A DNA stretch of 28,349 nt from Corynebacterium kroppenstedtii (GCF_003243515.1 NZ_QFRA01000044.1:1-28349), one strand, 5' to 3'; shown: positions 1-7,888, counted from the stretch's first letter. Notes: a model not told the origin generated them from the letters alone. A program made the numbers and translations.

Positions 1-178
1 GCAGATATATGCCCGCCGAGCATATACTTTCCGTGTTTTCCCAGATCAGCGGTCAGAAATCACCGGTCTGGGACACACTTTCTGTCGTATAAACCCCACT
101 ACACATATGCAGGCTCAAGCACCCGCCGAACCCTCCAGTCGGCAACTGTATGGCAACAAAAATAGCCAAGGGTTAAAC

Positions 179-192
179 GACACAAGTGTGTC
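179..192. repeat. Short palindrome GACACA-AG-TGTGTC
   Basis: A 6-base inverted repeat with a 2-base centre, lying 60 bases before the hairpin cluster upstream of metP. It could be an operator or a small hairpin. No known consensus was matched, so the function is unassigned. Confidence 0.3.
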
Positions 193-255
193 TGCTCGTC
201 GGCGTAGATTTCGTCGCAGAAAATGAATGGTACTGCGACTTGGCGACCATTTAGC

Positions 256-386
256 CTTGTGAGGTGAGGTAGGCACCTCACCTGACCCTCTCCTAGAGCA
301 TGCGGTATGCTCTGTACCCGTGAGCGCACAAGTAACTTTCAACCGAATTATTAACTGAGCGTCTGGCTACCCTTTACCAGACGCTC
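256..386 (+). ncRNA. Multi-hairpin structured RNA or leader (unclassified)
   Basis: Several perfect stems follow one another. CTTGTG (256-261) can pair with CACAAG (327-332). Inside this lie a 9-bp stem, AGGTGAGGT (262-270) with ACCTCACCT (275-283), and a 7-bp stem, AGAGCAT (295-301) with ATGCTCT (307-313). Together these give a possible three-way junction. A further 10-bp stem is 357-366 with 377-386, just before a terminator. The arrangement resembles an aptamer plus expression platform, or a small RNA. I could not match it to a named riboswitch class. The opposite strand is equally able to fold, so strand is inferred from the terminator tail. Confidence 0.4.
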
Positions 387-423
387 CCCCGGCCTGCGGA
401 AAACAACCGCACCGGGGATTTTT
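387..423 (+). terminator. Rho-independent terminator
   Basis: CCCCGG (387-392) pairs with CCGGGG (412-417), with an inner GCGG/CCGC stem (396-399 with 407-410), and the hairpin is followed by ATTTTT. It either ends a transcript coming from the left or acts as an attenuator before metP, whose start is 141 bases downstream. Confidence 0.6.
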
Positions 424-564
424 GCTATTCAGACCCGCTAACAGACGGCCGCGTCCTACATCCAGGTTTCACCGGCCCGGTTGGCGTCGGAAAGGAAAAT
501 CGAAAACCCTCGCCTGCGGCCACCGGAAACCCCGAGGAGCAGGCACGAACTCACGGAGCAACCC

Positions 565-2252
565 ATGCCCCAGAACATATCCGTATCCAGCGGGGACGAA
601 CCCGCCTCTGCTGCTAACTCCCCAGCAAACAAGCCAGCGAAAAGGGCTACTTTCGGCGGCCGGTCCATGTTTATCTTCGCCGCTATCGGTTCCGCCATCG
701 GGCTCGGCAACATCTGGCGATTCCCCTACATTTCCTATGACAACGGCGGAGGGGCCTTCCTTTTCCCCTACGTCATCGCTCTGCTGACCGCAGGGGTGCC
801 TGTCCTGATTCTCGACTATGTCCTCGGCCACCGCTTTCATGGTTCCGCACCGCTCGTGTGGCGTCGTATTTCCCGGAAAACCGAGGCCATCGGGTGGGTA
901 CAGACCGACATCACCTTCATCATCGCCGTCTACTATTGCGTGATCCTCGCTTGGGCGGCCATGTACACCTGGTTTTCGTTGAAACTGGCATGGGGACAGG
1001 ACCCGGAGAAGTTCTTTACCGGGGACTTCCTGCATGCTGACACCACAAGCCTGACCAGCGCGAATGTGGTGTGGCCGATCGCGATCGTGCTAGCCCTGGT
1101 ATGGGCAGCGATCACCGCGGTCATGGTGCTGGGTGTTCGTAAAGGCACCGAGTTGCTCTCCTCGATCTTCGTTCCGCTGCTCATCATCATGTTCATCATT
1201 TTGGTCATTCGTGCACTGTTTTTGCCGGGTGCTGCTGAGGGGCTCGAGGCCTTCTTTACCCCGCAGTGGGGCGCTCTGCTTGATCCCCAAGTCTGGATTG
1301 CCGCCTATGGCCAGATCTTCTACTCCCTAGCGATCGCCTTCGGCATCATGATGACCCAAGCTTCCTACCTGCAGAAACGAGCAAACCTTTCCGGGCTGGG
1401 CGCTGTGGTCAGCCTATCCAATAGCGCCTTTGAGGTGCTAGCCGGTATCGGTGTGTTCGCAACCTTGGGTTTTATGGCTGTCACCCAGCATGTGGCCGTC
1501 GCCGACGTTGCCACTAATGGCAACGGCCTAGCATTTATCGCCTTCCCGATGATCATCAACAACATGACCGGCGGTCCGATCTTCGGTGTCCTCTTCTTTG
1601 GTTCTCTCTTTATCGCGGGCTTTACCTCGCTGGTCACCATCGTGGAAGTTGTTTTGTCCTCAGTGCAGGAAAAATTCGGACTTTCCCGATGTCGCGCTGC
1701 CGTTTATGTCTGTGTGGCCTGCGCGGTCCCGTCGCTCGTGTTTTCCCCGTCTCGACGGGCCTTGCCACGCTGGATATCGTCGATAAGTTCGTGAACGTCA
1801 TCGGCATTGTTGTCATCGCCGTGGTGGCGATCATTGTCATCGGCTGGGTGCTTCGACGCCTGCCGGAGCTGCGACAGCACGTCAACCAGATCGGCAGCCT
1901 GCAGCTTGGCCGATGGTGGGATTTCTGCCTTTTGGTGCTTACCCCGCTGGTTTTGGGGACGACGTTTGTGTTGGAGATCATCACGTTGGTTCGCGATGGA
2001 TACGAAGGCTATCCGACGGTCAAGGTGGCTATCTTTGGCTGGGGTTTGGCCGTGCTCTTCTATGGTGGCGCTCTCCTGATGTCGCGAGTTCCGTGGCCAC
2101 GCGGAACGATTCTCGACGGCCCACCAGTCAGCGATTATGGAGTGCCACTGACCGGGAAGGGAGCGCCTTTCGGCCAGCACCTGGATAATCCCTATGAATC
2201 TATTCGCGACCGTGAGCGTCGGCTCGAAGTTGCTGGTCTGAAGGAGGCCTAG
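565..2252 (+). pseudogene. metP: MetP-like sodium-dependent methionine/alanine importer, frameshifted
   Basis: Large subunit of a neurotransmitter:sodium symporter (NSS) family importer, a polytopic inner-membrane protein. In Corynebacterium glutamicum MetP works with the small protein MetS to take up methionine and alanine. The NSS signature GSAIGLGNIWRFPY lies in the first membrane segment (around 685-730), and about twelve hydrophobic segments follow. The ATG at 565 is chosen because GGAG sits 7 bases before it. The frame opened at 565 ends at 1794. The C-terminal part, from GLATLDIVDKF (about 1758) to the stop at 2252, lies in another frame. One added base near 1741-1750 (TTTTCCCC tract) restores a 562-residue protein of normal family length. 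This is therefore either a real frameshift or a homopolymer error. metS follows 2 bases after the stop. Confidence 0.85.
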
Positions 2253-2254
2253 CC

Positions 2255-2428
2255 ATGGATGCTGTCACTATCATCGTCATGATCCTCTACTTGGCCCTGG
2301 TGTGGGGATTGTTGATCATTGCTGCAATTCACTTAACCAAGCACCCGGATGAGAACAGCGGAAAGTTGGGGACGACCCGCGGGCTTGGTGTGGCCGCTCT
2401 GGGAACCATCGCTCTAAAAACGCGTTAG
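2255..2428 (+). CDS. metS: MetS-like small subunit of the methionine/alanine importer
   Basis: A 57-residue protein with one hydrophobic segment near its N-terminus (roughly residues 3-25) and a short polar tail containing HLTKHPDENSG. Position, size and the single membrane segment match MetS, the small subunit that C. glutamicum MetP needs for transport. The ATG is 2 bases after the metP stop, with AAGGAGG at 2241-2247 serving as ribosome binding site inside the end of metP, so the two are translationally coupled. The gene is intact although metP is frameshifted here. Confidence 0.85.
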   Translation: MDAVTIIVMILYLALVWGLLIIAAIHLTKHPDENSGKLGTTRGLGVAALGTIALKTR

Positions 2429-2474
2429 TACCCATGTCCAACAACACTCACCGAGTAGACAGGGAGTAAACGGC

Positions 2475-2809
2475 ATGGATACAGAAGCGTGGCTTCGACT
2501 GGTGCAACTAATCATTGCCGCTGGCGGCCTGATTGCTGTCATCTTGACGCTGCAACAAAAGACAAACAGTGTGACAACCGCAGCGAATGGTGGAGACGAT
2601 TCACCTGGGCGGTAGAGACCGTAGACAACGATAAAGCTACCGAACAGTGCCGGAGAGCGGCGGAAATTCAATTAGACTGCTTATCAGAAAGCCCGCTAGC
2701 CAGGTCATCAGAACAGAGTCTGATTGCACAGTTCTACGAGATGGATGATAATAAACCCGATATTATTGGGGAAAAGGATGGTGGGAATGATGACAACAAC
2801 GTGGACTGA
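2475..2809 (+). pseudogene. Small membrane-anchored protein of unknown function, frameshifted
   Basis: The ATG at 2475 is preceded by AGGGAGT and starts a protein with one N-terminal hydrophobic segment (LVQLIIAAGGLIAVILTL), then QQKT. That frame stops at about 2612. The neighbouring frame continues as a polar domain, SEWWRRFTWAVE, ending at 2809. Adding one A in the AAAA run at 2557-2560 joins them into a 111-residue anchored protein with an acidic, Asn/Asp-rich C-terminus. I do not recognise a function. Small genes of this layout (membrane anchor followed by a WWRRFTWA-like motif) occur in corynebacteria, from memory. The next gene overlaps its end. Confidence 0.5.
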
Positions 2810-2999
2810 CGAAACACCGCAAGCCCGCAATATACGCAACCTCAAAAAAGCAATCAGAGGTTGCGAAAAGATGGGAATAATCCCATCACGGACGGCCTAT
2901 AAACGCGCCAACCTGCCCGTACCCAAGAAAGCCACGGACGAATACCAGCAGCCTCCGCTGTGGAGAAAAATGATCAACTTCTGGCGACCCGTCTGGTAA
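2787..2999 (+). CDS. Small basic protein of unknown function
   Basis: A 70-residue protein beginning MMTTTWTDETPQ, rich in Arg and Lys (RNIRNLKKAIRGCEK) and ending in aromatic residues (FWRPVW). The start is the ATG at 2787 or 2790, with AAAAGGATGG just upstream inside the preceding gene. The 23-base overlap with that gene suggests a two-gene unit, closed by the strong terminator at 3014. There is no recognisable domain; the short basic helix-like N-terminal half could bind nucleic acid, but that is a guess. Confidence 0.5.
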   Translation: MMTTTWTDETPQARNIRNLKKAIRGCEKMGIIPSRTAYKRANLPVPKKATDEYQQPPLWRKMINFWRPVW

Positions 3000-3013
3000 C
3001 CACACGCCCCACC

Positions 3014-3046
3014 AATCCCCGCCACCACGGCGGGGATTCCTTTTCT
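3014..3046 (+). terminator. Strong rho-independent terminator
   Basis: A perfect 10-bp stem, AATCCCCGCC (3014-3023) with GGCGGGGATT (3029-3038), a 5-base loop and a CCTTTTCTT tail. It ends the 2475-2999 two-gene unit. Confidence 0.8.
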
Positions 3047-3174
3047 TACCGACATGTACGCGCGCCCGACGGTAAATGGGTCGTTGCTGAAATTGCACTA
3101 CTTGGCAGTCTCACGTGGATCCTCAGGCAGTTGGTGTATGCAGCTAAAGACACTGATGTCATCAACGATGATTA

Positions 3175-3201
3175 AAAGCCGAAGCTAAGTGACTCGGCTT
3201 T
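3175..3201 (+). terminator. Hairpin with short T tail
   Basis: AAAGCCGA (3175-3182) pairs with TCGGCTTT (3194-3201). The tail is only TTT, so this is a weaker terminator candidate. Apart from it, the 3047-3499 stretch shows no gene I can support. Confidence 0.45.
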
Positions 3202-3499
3202 AGGGACACAGCCGAAACTGTTGAAAAATACCTTCTACCACCCATACACGCGGCGTCCTACTACTCACCTCTATAAGGGTAACTTTTCTTTTTCTATAGA
3301 CATCCGGAATTGAACATGGTGAACTATGTTCAGTGTTCTTAACACTTTCGATATTCGTTTCTCTACGTAGGAGTAGTCCAAGTTCCATCGTGGCATATTT
3401 ACGACCTGAGTAACGGGTGCCTACATGGCTATTGCACTCACACAGGTGTGGGGTAAGGAAAAGCTAGTTTTCACCAACCCAAGGACAGGAGTTTAATTC

Positions 3500-3880
3500 G
3501 TGAGCTCAGCGACAAAACGAATTCTGAGCGTAGGCGTGGCCGGAATTCTCATGATTATTGTGGCTTTTACAGTAGGTGCAATCATCGGCACAGATAACGC
3601 TACGACTGCATCTTCTGCCTTGTTAGACATGCTCTTCGTCGGGGGTGTGGGCGCCATTTTCGTCGCTATCTTTGCCGGCATCCTTAAGAAGACTTCGGCA
3701 CAAGTTAAATCAGTGCTAAGCATTGTGGGATTAGTCGTAACGCTTTTTTGTCAGTCGGTGATGGACCAGCAACAAGACTCGCCAGAGATCTTTTCTCCAG
3801 CGCTTCTGGTGTATCCAGCTCTGGGCCTAGTGATCATGTGCGCTATACATCCGTTGATCAAATCTCGAAACGACCACTAG
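3500..3880 (+). CDS. Small integral membrane protein of unknown function
   Basis: A 126-residue protein from a GTG start, with AGGACAGGAG 9-18 bases upstream. Four hydrophobic segments are visible at about residues 7-27, 42-62, 71-86 and 99-117. The first pair is joined by a GTDNATTASS loop, and the C-terminus is basic and polar (KSRNDH). No family motif is recognised. It stands alone, convergent with nrdF, with 79 bases between the two stops. Confidence 0.6.
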   Translation: MSSATKRILSVGVAGILMIIVAFTVGAIIGTDNATTASSALLDMLFVGGVGAIFVAIFAGILKKTSAQVKSVLSIVGLVVTLFCQSVMDQQQDSPEIFSPALLVYPALGLVIMCAIHPLIKSRNDH

Positions 3881-3929
3881 CCCGCTTAGCGCACAGATTC
3901 GCATCCTGGTTTAAAGGCCTGCAGGCTGG

Positions 3930-3960
3930 GCAGATGCCCAATACCACCCTACGCATCTGC
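3930..3960. repeat. Inverted repeat between convergent genes
   Basis: GCAGATGC (3930-3937) and GCATCTGC (3953-3960) form an 8-bp hairpin between the small membrane protein gene and nrdF, touching the nrdF stop codon. It may act as a weak two-way terminator. No T run follows on either strand. Confidence 0.35.
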
Positions 3961-5012
3961 TAAAAATCCCAGTCAGATTCCTCTGTCGCTTCGGTTTTCC
4001 CAATCACATAGGAGGCCCCGGAACCGCTGAAGAAATCATGAGTTTCTGATGCCTCAGGCGTGAGTGCGGCCAAAATATCTGGTTCGGTCCGCTCAGCTTC
4101 ATCTTCATACAGGGCTGGATAGCCGAGATTCATGAGAGCTTTGTTCGCGTTGTAATAGACAAAGGCCATAACACCCGCGACGTTCGGACGCGAGGTGAAT
4201 GAGGATTCTAAAATCTTGTGAGAATTATTGGGAGCAGTTATGCCACCATACAACTCACCAGAGTAAGTTTTCTCCAAACTTAGAAGCTCGTCCACCAAAG
4301 AATACGTAAACTCTTGGAGCTCATTTTTCCTCTCCGGATGGGCATCGAGCCCCCGCTGAAATTTATATCCGGAATAATAACCGTGTACAGCTTTGTCACG
4401 AAGGATAAGACGAATCATGTCAGCGGTGTTCATGAGTTTAGCTCGACAACTCAACCACAAAGGCAGATAAAACCCCGCGTATAAGAGCAGTGAACTCAAC
4501 AGTGTGGCCGCTACTTTCCGCTTTAAGGGATCCCGGCCATAGTAGTGTTTCATCACCGTGGTCGCACGCTGCTGGAGCACACTGTTGTGCGTTGCCCACC
4601 TATAGGCTTCCGTGATCTCTGGAGTACTGCACAACGTACTAAAAACACTGCTATAACTCCTGGCATGTACGGACTGCATGAACGCAATGTTGGTATATAC
4701 CGCCTGCTCATGCTCGGTTCTGCCATCCGGTATCTGACTCACCTCACCCACCGTCGCCTGAACCGTGTCAAGCAACGTTAACCCGGTAAAGATTTTCACG
4801 GTAAGTTGGCGCAGATCGTCAGGTAGCGAATTCCAACTGGAAATATCATTGGACAGAGGCACCTTTTCAGGAAGCCAAAAATTCCCCGTCAATCGCTGCC
4901 ACACTTCCAAGTCCTTCGGATCTTGTAGGCGATTCCAATTCACCGGCCGCAATGGCTTTTCGGCACATTTGGGCCATTCAGCCGGAGTTATCGACTCATT
5001 GATATAGGACAA
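3960..5012 (-). CDS. nrdF: Ribonucleotide reductase small subunit NrdF, predicted metal-free class Ie (QSK type)
   Basis: The small (radical-generating) subunit of an NrdF-type ribonucleotide reductase, 350 residues. The family framework is clear: LTGNFWLPEK (residues 41-50), GLTLLD (77-82), HARSYS (116-121), GFYLPLW (180-186), AVHGYYSGYK (208-217) and the C-terminal tail DDWDF-like ESDWDF that docks into NrdE. Ligand positions Asp82, His116 and His210 and the radical tyrosine Tyr120 are kept. The three glutamates that should complete the di-metal site are replaced by Gln113 (FMQSVH), Ser173 (TLLSSL) and Lys207 (RDKAVH). This Gln-Ser-Lys set is the pattern known for class Ie subunits, which use a tyrosine-derived DOPA radical and no metal, installed with NrdI. 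The start is TTG at 5012 with AGAGAGG upstream, 13 bases after nrdI. No NrdE is present in the window, so the partner must be encoded elsewhere. The residue substitutions are seen directly; metal independence is inferred from the family. Confidence 0.92.
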   Translation of the reverse strand: MSYINESITPAEWPKCAEKPLRPVNWNRLQDPKDLEVWQRLTGNFWLPEKVPLSNDISSWNSLPDDLRQLTVKIFTGLTLLDTVQATVGEVSQIPDGRTEHEQAVYTNIAFMQSVHARSYSSVFSTLCSTPEITEAYRWATHNSVLQQRATTVMKHYYGRDPLKRKVAATLLSSLLLYAGFYLPLWLSCRAKLMNTADMIRLILRDKAVHGYYSGYKFQRGLDAHPERKNELQEFTYSLVDELLSLEKTYSGELYGGITAPNNSHKILESSFTSRPNVAGVMAFVYYNANKALMNLGYPALYEDEAERTEPDILAALTPEASETHDFFSGSGASYVIGKTEATEESDWDF

Positions 5013-5025
5013 ACCATTTTCCTCT

Positions 5026-5469
5026 CTAAAGGGTTTCGTTTTCTTTCATGCGCTTCCAAAAATCCGTCAATCCATTCCGAACTTTTTCAACATCACGACT
5101 CGTCCCTAATAACTCGAATCGATAAAGCTCTGGAACCTGGCATTTCGACGCGATCACGGGACCGGCACAACAAAACGCGGCTCCGAAGTTCGTGTTTCCG
5201 CTGGTTATTACTCCGCGTAGTAAGCGTCGGTTCTGTTCGTCGTTAAGAAAGCGAATAACCTGACGGGGAACCGCTCGGGCGATATCTCCTCCCCCATACG
5301 TTGGAGTGATAAGGACATACGGTTCCGACACATGGAGCTCGGGAGCTTTCAATCTCATTGGGATTCGGGCCGCGGGGATGTGGAGTTTGTCCACGAAACG
5401 CGCGGTGTTGCCGGAGGCAGACGAAAAGTAGACAAGGTGGGTTCCAGGCGTACTAAATGAACTCGGCAT
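5026..5469 (-). CDS. nrdI: NrdI flavodoxin-like activator of NrdF
   Basis: An FMN-binding flavodoxin-like protein that delivers superoxide to activate NrdF; in class Ie it is needed to hydroxylate the radical tyrosine to DOPA. The phosphate loop is SSASGNT (residues 16-22), and TPTYGGG (55-61) and GNTNFGAAFC (91-100) are typical FMN-contact loops of the family. The chosen ATG at 5469 has GGGAG just upstream and gives 147 residues, the normal size. An in-frame ATG at 5547 would add 26 Arg/Pro-rich residues and lacks a ribosome binding site. It is the first gene of a two-gene unit with nrdF. Confidence 0.88.
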   Translation of the reverse strand: MPSSFSTPGTHLVYFSSASGNTARFVDKLHIPAARIPMRLKAPELHVSEPYVLITPTYGGGDIARAVPRQVIRFLNDEQNRRLLRGVITSGNTNFGAAFCCAGPVIASKCQVPELYRFELLGTSRDVEKVRNGLTDFWKRMKENETL

Positions 5470-5546
5470 AGTTCTCCCACGTGGAGGCGGATAGATCTGA
5501 CGGGGGCTCGTTCGTCTCCCATTGTTCAATGGATTGAACTTTATCA

Positions 5547-5560
5547 TTCATCATGATGAA
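5547..5560. promoter_or_regulatory. Perfect 14-bp palindrome upstream of nrdI
   Basis: TTCATCATGATGAA is a perfect palindrome 78 bases before the preferred nrdI start and in an AT-rich patch, so it is a candidate operator. It does not match the NrdR box, the DtxR box or the Zur box as I know them. Confidence 0.35.
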
Positions 5561-5707
5561 ATAAAAGCCTCGATAACGAACTCGTGCGAGGACTCGCCGG
5601 GACTAGTGCATAAGGAGCAACTCCAGCGACTCACCGCTTCAGCGTGAGAGGTTCGTCGGCAAGCCCCCTACCGAGGGCGCAAATGTCTTCTGATGAAAGG
5701 ACGCATG

Positions 5708-6136
5708 ATGGCAACACTGACCGATCCCATGAAGGAAATGATCAGCCAGCAACTCCCGTTTTTGGCGACGGTGACGGACGCTGAGACCCTTCGGCCTAAT
5801 CTCGGCCCGAAGCGGTCGTTACGCGTGTGGGACGACCATACCTTGGTGTATAACGAGAACACCGGGCGTCAGCATTATGAAAATCTGCGCGAGGGCTCAC
5901 TGGCCGCCGTCGCAGTTGTGGACTGGGCTGAACTCGATGGGTACAGGTTTATCGGCCCTGCGGAAATCCACCGCACCGGGCCAGTGTGGGACGCGTGCCT
6001 TGCTTATGCAGAGGATCACGGTTACGCCCCACCCAAGGCGGGCGTTTTAATCCATGTTCAGCAGATCTATACGTTAATGATCGGTGCGCATGCCGGGGAA
6101 CTCATTGATAGCGATGACCCCGACTATCGCGTTTAA
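5708..6136 (+). CDS. Pyridoxamine 5'-phosphate oxidase-family (FMN split-barrel) protein
   Basis: A protein of about 142 residues with the split-barrel flavin-binding fold pattern: LPFLATVTDAE, then GPKRSLRVWDDHTLVYNENTG-type strands, then ENLREGSLAAVAVVD and YRFIGPAEI. The family includes oxidases, heme-utilisation and F420-dependent enzymes; the substrate cannot be told from sequence. ATGs lie in frame at 5693, 5705 and 5708. AAAGGA at 5696-5701 fits 5708 or 5705 best. It is divergent from nrdI, with about 240 bases between the starts, and convergent with lctP. Confidence 0.75.
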   Translation: MATLTDPMKEMISQQLPFLATVTDAETLRPNLGPKRSLRVWDDHTLVYNENTGRQHYENLREGSLAAVAVVDWAELDGYRFIGPAEIHRTGPVWDACLAYAEDHGYAPPKAGVLIHVQQIYTLMIGAHAGELIDSDDPDYRV

Positions 6137-6215
6137 TGACAGGGTTCAATGACCCTGGCGATTGGTAGTGCCCCCTCTCCCCCTCATGAACCTCCCAACC
6201 GCCGAGTCTGAGGTT

Positions 6216-6231
6216 GGCAACGAAAGTTGCC
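6216..6231. repeat. GAAA-tetraloop hairpin between convergent genes
   Basis: GGCAAC, loop GAAA, GTTGCC forms a stable 6-bp hairpin between the split-barrel gene and lctP. Neither strand has a T run, so terminator activity is uncertain. Confidence 0.35.
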
Positions 6232-6241
6232 GAATCCGAGG

Positions 6242-7570
6242 TTACGGAATCATCCAGCTCAACACAGTTGCCTGCAAACCGTTAATGATACATAGGGCGA
6301 TCAGAAGTCCGACGCTCCAGAGGACCACCTTCCGGAGAATCTCGGACTCGCGTCCAACCAGGCCGACTGCCGTCGCCACAATGGTGAGGTTCTGGGGGCT
6401 GACCAGCTTACCGACAACACCACCGGACGTATTCGACGCAACCATGAGGGCAGGATCAACATTCGCTTTGACAGCAGCTGTCTGCTGAAGCGTCGAGAAT
6501 AATGCGTTTGCACTGGTGTCAGAACCGGTCACCGCGGTGCCAAGCCAGCCGAGGATCGGGGCGAAGAACGCGAAGGCCGCGCCCACGCCCGCAATCCATG
6601 TTCCCATCGTGTTCGTCTGACCCGACTGGTTCATGACATATGCCAAGGCAACCACGGAAGCAACGGTCAAAATGGAGAATTTCATCTTCACCAAATTCTC
6701 CCAATAGGCCTGGCCCAAAACCTTCAAAGACACCCGGTACACAGCGGCAACAATGAACCCCGAGATAATCAGCAGGGTTCCTGGCGACGAGAGCCAGGTG
6801 AATTCGAAGACGGTTGCGCCCGACACTTTGCCGCCTGCGGTCAGAATGTGGCCATCCGAACCTGGCCAGTGAATCGTAGCATCTGTGCTCTTCAGGAAGT
6901 GTTTCACCGGGCCGCACAGCTCGGCCAGGGAGAAGACCACGAGAACGAGGAGGTACGGGAAGAGCGCCATGAAAGTCCGGCCGGCGGTGAGCTCACGCTC
7001 TTCTGTTTCCTGCGCAACAGTTTCGGCACCAGCGATGTCTTGAGTACCAGCTTCCTGGTCCTCCTTCTGTCGTTCCACGAACAATCGCTCGCGGGCTTCT
7101 TCCGTTCCCTTCGGCTTCCAGACGCGCAGCATAATCACGGTGGCAGCGACACCCATCAGAGCTGCCGCAATATCAGTCAGTTCCACCGAGATGTAGTTAG
7201 AGAACACAAACTTGGTGAGAGAGAACACGAGGCCAATGACGAAAGCGATCGGCCAGCACTCTTTCAAACCGCGCTTCCCATCCACCAGAATGCACAGGAA
7301 GAGTGGGATGAAGACCGACAAAATAGGGGTCTGGCGGCCGACGATGGCACCAATGTGCTGGTAATCAATACCCGACAATGCCCCAGCGGTAATGATCGGC
7401 GTTGCCACAGCACCGAAGGCGACCGGAGCGGTGAGGCCCGCCCAATGGGCCTTCCACCGCAGTACTCCGAGTGTGACAAAGATTGTGGCCAAGGGGAGGA
7501 AAGCTACCAACGCGGAGACAAATAGATTATCTGCCAGCGGAGCCAAGTCAGGCTGATAGGTGGAACTCAT
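6242..7570 (-). CDS. lctP: L-lactate permease, with apparent internal deletion
   Basis: A proton-coupled lactate uptake protein of the LctP/LldP family in the inner membrane. Family segments are clear: TAPVAFGAVATPIITAG, GRQTPILSVFIPLFLC, GSDTSANALFSTLQQTAA and SNTSGGVVGKLVSPQNL near the C-terminus. The protein has only about 442 residues, while the family is usually about 530-550. The N-terminal segment (RWKAHWAGL) runs directly into TAPVAFGA, which in full-length members is preceded by several more membrane helices. This places an in-frame loss of about 100 residues near 7427-7440. Start candidates are the ATG at 7570 and an in-frame GTG at 7588, neither with a good ribosome binding site. 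It follows lldD on the same strand after 300 bases. The protein may be non-functional. Confidence 0.8.
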   Translation of the reverse strand: MSSTYQPDLAPLADNLFVSALVAFLPLATIFVTLGVLRWKAHWAGLTAPVAFGAVATPIITAGALSGIDYQHIGAIVGRQTPILSVFIPLFLCILVDGKRGLKECWPIAFVIGLVFSLTKFVFSNYISVELTDIAAALMGVAATVIMLRVWKPKGTEEARERLFVERQKEDQEAGTQDIAGAETVAQETEERELTAGRTFMALFPYLLVLVVFSLAELCGPVKHFLKSTDATIHWPGSDGHILTAGGKVSGATVFEFTWLSSPGTLLIISGFIVAAVYRVSLKVLGQAYWENLVKMKFSILTVASVVALAYVMNQSGQTNTMGTWIAGVGAAFAFFAPILGWLGTAVTGSDTSANALFSTLQQTAAVKANVDPALMVASNTSGGVVGKLVSPQNLTIVATAVGLVGRESEILRKVVLWSVGLLIALCIINGLQATVLSWMIP

Positions 7571-7888
7571 GACACCGGTTATTCTCACTTTTCAGGGGCA
7601 TCACTGGGGGATGCCAAGGGACAAACTACGCATCACCCAGACCGCTTCTCACACACCAGCAGAAAATAGTGATATACAACATATACGTGGTGAAACCACC
7701 GTATTAGTCACATCTTCTACGATCACCCTAAACGGGCCAAAATTCGTGATGATGCGACCACTAAAAACCACGGTAAACCGCATGTAGACGTCAGACAGAT
7801 CCCAATTTTTACCCCCAAATGGGAACCTTATGACACCAACGGTTCACCGTGGTGTAAATCGTCGGGAAGCTATACCTCCCACTGCGAG
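7571..7888. other. lldD-lctP intergenic region with inverted CCACGGT-AAACCG repeats
   Basis: This 318-base gap holds no supported gene. ACCACGGTAAACCG (about 7766-7779) recurs on the opposite strand as CGGTTCACCGTGGT (about 7842-7855), with one mismatch. A related AAACCACCGT lies at about 7693-7702. These could be a long-loop hairpin or paired operator sites for lctP, but no regulator could be assigned. Confidence 0.3.

Noticed and set aside
3047..3175. Open stretch encoding RAPDGKWVVAEIALLGSLTW
   Set aside because: It is open from 2960 but runs through the strong terminator, and no start codon with a ribosome binding site lies after it. At best a remnant.
6848..7525. 225-residue plus-strand open frame opposite lctP
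   Set aside because: A shadow of the lactate permease gene: His/Glu/Arg-rich with no domain.
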